In this document: in pieces, positions 42,814 through 47,512 of the stretch
How positions within the stretch are numbered: the stretch's first letter is position 1
Layout of the letters: the number at the start of each line of letters is the position of its first letter
DNA from: an uncultured Pseudomonadota bacterium
GTDB taxonomy: Bacteria > Myxococcota_A > UBA796 > SXON01
NCBI GenBank assembly: GCA_903875225.1
Contig: CAIQVJ010000137.1
Location: forward strand, 1 to 47,512
DNA: 47,512 nt
Direction: 5' to 3'
Translations under genes and position numbers: made by a program
Notes under the pieces: generated by a model
Database searches by the model: none
Seen by the model: only the letters and a program-made list of their open reading frames with translations
Told to the model about the DNA's origin: nothing

Positions 42814-44094
42814 GTGTCGCCCGCCTCCTCCTCCCCGATTGGCCCCCGTCTCCGCACCGGCTGCGGCGTTCTGGTCGCGGTTCTCGCGCTGGGTGGGTTC
42901 ACCGGGTGGTACTTCCTACGCCCGGCTCCTCCTCCGAGCTACGACACACAGGTCGTGGACACCGGCGACGTCGTGAGCAAGGTCACGGCCACCGGGGTGC
43001 TCTCGGCGCTGGTCACCGTGCAGGTGGGCACGCAGGTCTCCGGCAGGATCGCGTCGCTCAACAACATCGACTTCAACTCGAAGGTCGAGAAGGGGCAGCT
43101 GATCGCGAGCCTCGATCCCGAGATGTTCCAGGCGGCGCTCGAGCAGGCCCGGGCCGCGGACCTCGCGGCCAACGGGAACCTGACCAAGGCGAAGGTTCAA
43201 GCTGCGGATGCAGCGCGTGTCTACGCGCGTGCCCAGAGCCTCGCCGATCGCTCGCTCATCGCCGCTGCAGATCGCGACACGGCCCAGGCCGCAGCAGATG
43301 CCGCGAACGCGGGCGTGGAGGTGGCCCGGGGGCAGGTCGCCCAGGCCCACGCCGCCCTGCACCAAGCGCAGGTGAACCTCGCCTACACCAGCATCGTCTC
43401 GCCCATCAACGGCACCGTGATCTCCCGCAGCGTGGACGTCGGCCAGACCGTTGCCGCCTCGCTCTCCGCGCCGACGCTCTTCGTGATCGCGGAGGACCTC
43501 GCCAAGATGCAGGTCGACACCAGCGTGGCCGAGGCGGACATCGGCCGGCTCGCAGACAAGATGAAGGCCACCTTCACGGTGGACGCCTGGCCCGGTCGCC
43601 ACTTCGACGGCACGGTGCGCCAGATCCGGAACGCGCCCACCTCCGTCCAGAGCGTGGTCACCTACGATGCCGTCGTGGACGTGACCAACACCGATCTCGC
43701 GCTCAAGCCGGGGATGACCGCGAACGTGACCTTCGTCGTGGACGAGAAGGACGCCGTGGTGCGGATCCCCAACGTGGCGCTGCGGTTCCACCTGCCCGAC
43801 GCCACGGCGGGGGCTGCGGGCGAGCGCGCGGGGGGCCGAGGCGGCCGGCGTGGCGGTGGCGAGCCCGAGGTTGCCGCCCAGGGCACCGAGGAGTCGCACA
43901 CCATCTATGTCCTGCGCGATGGCAAGCCCGTTGCGGTCTCCGTACAGACGGGGCTCTCGGATGGCCGGTACACCGAGTTGAAGTCCGGGGAGCTGAAGGT
44001 CGGGGACGAGGTGATCACCGACGTGTCCGAGCCCGGGGCGGCGTCCAGGGCGCCCTCGGGTGCCTCTGCAAGCCCGTTCCGTCGGGGAATGTGA
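42814..44094 (+). CDS. MacA/HlyD-type periplasmic adaptor
   Basis: A 426-residue membrane fusion protein from GTG 42814, 6 bases after GAGG. It has one N-terminal helix (TGCGVLVAVLALGGFTGWYF), the lipoyl half motif VSGRIASL, a helical hairpin (about 75-160, DPEMFQAALEQARAADL onward), the second lipoyl half (YTSIVSPINGTVISRSVDVGQTV) and a beta-barrel. A Gly/Arg-rich insert of about 20 residues (AGGRGGRRGGGEPE) interrupts the barrel region near residue 340. It links an inner-membrane ABC permease to an outer-membrane channel. It heads a run of four genes spaced by 3 bases or overlapping. Confidence 0.92.
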   Translation: MSPASSSPIGPRLRTGCGVLVAVLALGGFTGWYFLRPAPPPSYDTQVVDTGDVVSKVTATGVLSALVTVQVGTQVSGRIASLNNIDFNSKVEKGQLIASLDPEMFQAALEQARAADLAANGNLTKAKVQAADAARVYARAQSLADRSLIAAADRDTAQAAADAANAGVEVARGQVAQAHAALHQAQVNLAYTSIVSPINGTVISRSVDVGQTVAASLSAPTLFVIAEDLAKMQVDTSVAEADIGRLADKMKATFTVDAWPGRHFDGTVRQIRNAPTSVQSVVTYDAVVDVTNTDLALKPGMTANVTFVVDEKDAVVRIPNVALRFHLPDATAGAAGERAGGRGGRRGGGEPEVAAQGTEESHTIYVLRDGKPVAVSVQTGLSDGRYTELKSGELKVGDEVITDVSEPGAASRAPSGASASPFRRGM

Positions 44095-44097
44095 CCC

Positions 44098-44841
44098 GTG
44101 TCGACGAGCGAGCCGAACGGCCTCCTCGTGCTCGAAGACGTCTCCCGGACCTACCGGGTGCCCGGCGGTGACCCGACCGTGCAGGTCCACGCGCTGCGCA
44201 ACGTGTCGCTGCGCATCGACGCTGGCGAGTTCGTGGCCATCATGGGCGCGTCGGGCTCCGGAAAATCGACGCTGATGAACGTGCTCGGGTGCCTCGATCG
44301 GCCGAGCGGGGGTCGCTACTGGATTGACGGCACCGACGTCTCGAGCCTGAACAAGGCGGCCCTCGCCGCGGTCCGCAACCAGACCCTGGGCTTCGTGTTC
44401 CAGAGCTTCCACCTCCTCGCCCGCACCAGCGCGGTCGAGAACGTCGAGCTTCCGCTGATCTACGGCGGGGTCCCGGCCAGGGAGCGGCGCGCCCGGGCCA
44501 CGGAGGCGCTTCGCCGCGTGGGCCTGGGGGATCGCCTCGACCACCACCCGAACCAGATGTCAGGCGGCCAGCAGCAGCGCGTCGCAATCGCCCGCGCGAT
44601 TGTGAGCAACCCCAGGGTGATCCTGGCGGACGAGCCGACAGGCAACCTCGACACCACCACGAGCCTCGGCGTGATGGCCTTGCTGCAGGAGCTGGGTCGC
44701 ACCGGGATCACGGTCGTGCTCGTGACCCACGAGCCGGACATCGCCGAGTACGCGGGACGGGTGCTGATCATGCGGGACGGCATGGTGCGCTCCGACCTGC
44801 GGCAGACCCAGAAGCTCGCCGAGGCCCCGGCGCCGGAATGA
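44098..44841 (+). CDS. MacB/LolD-type ABC transporter ATPase
   Basis: A 247-residue ATPase from GTG 44098, 3 bases after the adaptor stop. Walker A GASGSGKST with Lys56, Q-loop in FVFQSFHLL, signature MSGGQQQR, Walker B VILADEPTG and switch His in LVTHE are all intact. It belongs to the MacB/LolD/FtsE group that powers periplasmic work rather than classic transport. In E. coli MacB the ATPase and membrane parts are one protein; here they are separate genes. Its ATGA end overlaps the permease start by 4 bases. Confidence 0.94.
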   Translation: MSTSEPNGLLVLEDVSRTYRVPGGDPTVQVHALRNVSLRIDAGEFVAIMGASGSGKSTLMNVLGCLDRPSGGRYWIDGTDVSSLNKAALAAVRNQTLGFVFQSFHLLARTSAVENVELPLIYGGVPARERRARATEALRRVGLGDRLDHHPNQMSGGQQQRVAIARAIVSNPRVILADEPTGNLDTTTSLGVMALLQELGRTGITVVLVTHEPDIAEYAGRVLIMRDGMVRSDLRQTQKLAEAPAPE

Positions 44842-46076
44842 CGTTGTTCCTCACGCTGCGCATCGCCGCTCGCGCGTTGCTGCTGAACAAGACGCGGTCG
44901 TTCCTCACGATGCTTGGGATCATCATCGGCGTCGGGTCGGTGATCGCGATGGCTGCGATCGGGGCGGGGGCGCGGGAGCAGGTTCGCGCGTCGTTCGCCA
45001 CGATGGGTGCGAACCTGTTGATCATCACGGGGGGCTCCTCGTCGCGGTCCGGCGGCCGCGGCGGGTGGGGCAGCCAGGCGACCGTGACCTGGGACGACTT
45101 CAAGACGATACAGACCGACGTCCCCTCGGTTCGACTGGCAGCGCCCCTGCTCCGGAGCAACGGCACGCTCGTGGCCGACGAGCAGAACTGGACCACCAGC
45201 GTGCAGGGGACGACCCCGGACTACTTCGATCTCCGGAGCTGGGCGCTCTCGAGTGGGACCCGGTTCGACGCAGCGGAGGCGGCCGGGGGCGCCAAGGTCG
45301 TGGTGCTCGGCCAGACGGTGGTGGGCAAGCTCTGGGGCGAGGGTGCGGATCCTGTGGGTAGGAGCGTGCGCATCTCCAACATCCCGTTCGAGGTGATCGG
45401 CGTGCTCGCCAAGTTGGGCCAGTCGCCCTACGGCACCGACTACGACGACTGCGCGATGATGCCGGTGACCACGTTCATGGCCAAGATCCAGGGAGGCTCC
45501 AACGCGCTCAACGGGTGGGTGATCGTGGGTGCGTCCTCGTCGGATGGCACCGGCGTCGCGCAGCGCCAGTTGACGTCCCTGCTGCGTGACCGTCATCACC
45601 TCGACGCGGATCCGACGGACCCGCGGCCGGACGACTTCCAGATCCGGAACCTCACCGAGATGGCGAGCGCCGAGGCCGAGGGCACGAGCACCATCACCAA
45701 CCTGCTCGCGGCGATCGCTGGCGTGTCGATGATGGTGGGCGGCATCGGGATCATGAACATCATGCTGGTGAGCGTGAGCGAGCGCACCCGGGAGATCGGA
45801 CTGCGCCTCGCGGTGGGCGCCACGCCCGCGAACATCCTGTGGCAGTTCCTCGTCGAGGCCCTGCTGCTCGCGAGCGTTGGTGGGTTCGTGGGGATCGGCC
45901 TCGGCGTCGGGGCAGCCAGCCGACTCGCTCACGCGTACGGATGGCCGCTCCTGATCGATCCCGACGTGGTCGTGGGCGTGGTGTGTTTCAGCGCGGTCGT
46001 CGGCGTCATCTTCGGGCTCTACCCGGCTCGTCATGCGTCGCAGTTGGATCCCATCGAGGCATTGAGGTCCGAATGA
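44838..46076 (+). CDS. MacB-type ABC transporter permease
   Basis: A 412-residue permease overlapping the ATPase stop. It has an N-terminal helix (TMLGIIIGVGSVIAMAAIGAGA), a periplasmic domain with ITGGSSSRSGGRGGWG-type low-complexity near its start, and the C-terminal helices with VGGIGIMNIMLVSVSERTRE and GLYPARHASQLDPIEALRSE. The membrane part matches MacB. Together with the adaptor, ATPase and TolC-like channel it makes a full tripartite system that could export a peptide, siderophore, macrolide or lipoprotein; the substrate is not evident. The stop overlaps the next start by ATGA. Confidence 0.93.
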   Translation: MTLFLTLRIAARALLLNKTRSFLTMLGIIIGVGSVIAMAAIGAGAREQVRASFATMGANLLIITGGSSSRSGGRGGWGSQATVTWDDFKTIQTDVPSVRLAAPLLRSNGTLVADEQNWTTSVQGTTPDYFDLRSWALSSGTRFDAAEAAGGAKVVVLGQTVVGKLWGEGADPVGRSVRISNIPFEVIGVLAKLGQSPYGTDYDDCAMMPVTTFMAKIQGGSNALNGWVIVGASSSDGTGVAQRQLTSLLRDRHHLDADPTDPRPDDFQIRNLTEMASAEAEGTSTITNLLAAIAGVSMMVGGIGIMNIMLVSVSERTREIGLRLAVGATPANILWQFLVEALLLASVGGFVGIGLGVGAASRLAHAYGWPLLIDPDVVVGVVCFSAVVGVIFGLYPARHASQLDPIEALRSE

Positions 46077-47287
46077 TTCTCCTTCTCGTTCACGCTGCAC
46101 ATGCAGACACCCTCACGCTCGAGCAGGCGTTGGCTGCCGCGAAGGACCACCCCTCGGTGCGCCAGGCGCAAGCTGCGGCCGACGCGGCCGATGCGCGCGC
46201 CGATCAAGCCCGCGCCGGGCTGCTCCCCACCCTCGACGGGGGGGCGTCGTGGTCCACCTCGACGTCCACCGGTACCAGCCTCACGGCGGAGCTCTCCGCG
46301 AGCCAGCTGGTGTGGGACTTCGGGAAGACTGCCGGGGCCTGGCGGAGTTGGCGGGAGAGCGCTGCGGCGCGACTCGCTGACGAGGCGCAGGCCGAGTTGG
46401 ACGCCGAGTGGGGTGTACGGAACGCCTACTTCGTCGCCGTCGCAGACAAATCCCTCGTGGAGGTGGCGACGCAGACCCTCGCCAACCAGGACCGTCATTT
46501 TGTCCAGACGCAGGCGTTCGTGGACGTGGGCATCCGTGCCCCCATCGATCTCGCCACCGCCCGGACCCAGCAGGCCAACGCTCGCGTGGCGCTGCTGCAG
46601 GCCCAGAACGCCTACGACATCGCAAAGGCGACGTTGCACCAGGCGATGGGCGTGGAGGGGGGGCTGGACTACGACGTGAGTGATCAGGCCTTCCCCGCGG
46701 TCGAGGATGAAGCGTCCACCACCGACGCCCTTTTGGAGCAGGCCCTGGCCACGCGCCCCGACGCTGCGGCGATGCGCGCTGAGCTGGAGGCCGAAAAGGC
46801 CCAGGTCCGCTCGGCGTTGGCCACGTACGCGCCGTCCCTCTCGGTCACCGCCGGGGCCTCCGAGGCTGGGTCCGGCGCCGGGCTCGCGCTCCCCGGAGTG
46901 TCCCCCTCCGCGAAGGTCGGTGCATCGCTCGATGTGCCGCTCTTTCACGGGCTCTCCGGGGTGGCCCAGGTGCGCGAGGCCCGCGCGGCGCTGGTCGGTC
47001 TCGAGGCGCAATCCGATGCGTTGCGGCAGCAGGTGCGTCTGGAGCTGGAGACCGCGCTGCGATCGGTGGCGGCCGACAAGGCGGTGCTCGCGGCGTCCGA
47101 GGAGGCCGTTCTGGCAGCGCAGGCCCAGCTCGATCTCGCCGAGGGCCGATACCAGACCGGCGTCGGCTCGGCGCTCGAGCTGGACGACGCCCAGCTCGCC
47201 CTCAGCAGCGCTGCCGCGCAGAGGGTCAAGGCGATCTACGCGCTCGCGGCGGCCCGGGCCGGGTTGATGAGCGCTTTGGGCAGGTAG
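46073..47287 (+). CDS. TolC-like outer-membrane channel protein
   Basis: A 404-residue outer-membrane efflux protein. The ATG overlaps the permease stop (ATGA) and gives MILLLVHAAHA, an 11-residue signal with no basic residue, before DTLTLEQALAAA, the usual start of mature TolC-family proteins. Two internal repeats of the family are seen, each with long helices: about 20-200 (VRQAQAAADAADARADQARAG is typical) and 215-400 (VPLFHGLSGVAQVREARAAL). It forms the exit duct of the export system encoded by the three preceding genes. Confidence 0.92.
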   Translation: MILLLVHAAHADTLTLEQALAAAKDHPSVRQAQAAADAADARADQARAGLLPTLDGGASWSTSTSTGTSLTAELSASQLVWDFGKTAGAWRSWRESAAARLADEAQAELDAEWGVRNAYFVAVADKSLVEVATQTLANQDRHFVQTQAFVDVGIRAPIDLATARTQQANARVALLQAQNAYDIAKATLHQAMGVEGGLDYDVSDQAFPAVEDEASTTDALLEQALATRPDAAAMRAELEAEKAQVRSALATYAPSLSVTAGASEAGSGAGLALPGVSPSAKVGASLDVPLFHGLSGVAQVREARAALVGLEAQSDALRQQVRLELETALRSVAADKAVLAASEEAVLAAQAQLDLAEGRYQTGVGSALELDDAQLALSSAAAQRVKAIYALAAARAGLMSALGR

Positions 47288-47349
47288 GGGCGGCTCTGCA
47301 GGCCCGGCGCGGGTGCCGGCGCCGCAGTGGAACGCCGCTTTGCCCCGCC

Positions 47350-47512
47350 GATCCTTGCGGGGACACGGCCATCCTCGCGAGAATCGTCGGCGTGGGCGAC
47401 GATCCTGGCAGGGACACGGCCATCCTCGCGAGAATCGTCGGCGTGGGCGTCGATCCTCCTGGGGATACGGCCATCCTCGCGAGAATCGTCGGCGTGGGCG
47501 ACGATCCTGGCA
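47350..47512. repeat. 51-bp tandem repeat, 3.2 copies, continuing past the window
   Basis: Units at 47350-47400, 47401-47451 and 47452-47502 are nearly identical, with a fourth starting at 47503. The core GGCCATCCTCGCGAGAATCG is unchanged in all. Units contain ATCGTCG-7 bases-CGACGAT, a perfect 7-bp hairpin, in copies 1 and 3; in copy 2 its right arm is altered. The 51-base length is 17 codons, and the array is open in more than one frame on both strands, but no gene is recognised. The 62 bases before it, after the TolC-like gene, hold nothing clear. Confidence 0.9.

Noticed and set aside
47350..47512. CRISPR array
   Set aside because: The 51-base units are repeated throughout with no unique spacers and no cas gene nearby.

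Overview
The window is about 47.5 kb of very GC-rich DNA. It reads like a chromosome segment from a member of the Myxococcota, probably an uncultured lineage. The signs are MopE-type metal-binding repeats, C-terminal tails resembling MYXO-CTERM anchors (GC-x-C-[AT]-S, a hydrophobic stretch, then Arg-rich end), Asp-Thr-Gly linkers in lipoproteins, a membrane Ser/Thr kinase, a PUFA-synthase-like megasynthase, a tricorn protease and many lipoproteins. No rRNA, tRNA, CRISPR array, prophage or insertion sequence was seen.

Layout. 1-1155: end of a MopE-repeat surface protein, overlapped by a small metallophosphoesterase. 1193-8731: a 2,512-residue KS-CLF-DH-DH-acyltransferase protein like the PfaC/Pfa3 subunit of PUFA synthases, standing alone. 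8790-16997: exported repeat proteins (a TSP3-like lipoprotein, a MopE gene remnant, a large MopE plus FG-GAP lipoprotein), then a PEGA-like membrane protein and a Ser/Thr kinase. 16999-22460, leftward: monothiol glutaredoxin, ilvE, an unknown protein, a TPR membrane protein and an esterase. 22631-25491: PrsW-like protease, a small lipoprotein and mpl (peptidoglycan recycling). 25630-27956, rightward: a thioredoxin-like lipoprotein with an in-frame TGA where the first Cys of a CxxC would be, a tetraheme cytochrome lipoprotein overlapping it by 4 bases, and two exported proteins of unknown function. 28133-36614: mreB, a zinc metalloprotease-like protein, a double GNAT protein, a lipoprotein, an L,D-transpeptidase-like protein, a sulfatase-like protein and a BNR-repeat lipoprotein. 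36663-39926: tricorn protease. 40022-41454: a decayed lipoprotein gene and a cysteine-synthase-like enzyme. 41474-47287: a MacAB-TolC-type export system with separate ATPase and permease genes and a second, divergent permease. 47350-47512: a 51-bp tandem repeat running off the window.

The strongest unusual signal is the probable selenoprotein at 25630-26133. The TGA lies in a UxxC position of a thioredoxin-like domain, the reading frame continues to a sensible end, and a 6-bp hairpin with a 5-nt loop carrying G at its second base starts 11 bases downstream, matching the geometry described for bacterial SECIS elements. A second theme is that many exported proteins here have extremely short signal peptides with no Lys or Arg before the hydrophobic core, with several starts fixed by upstream in-frame stops.
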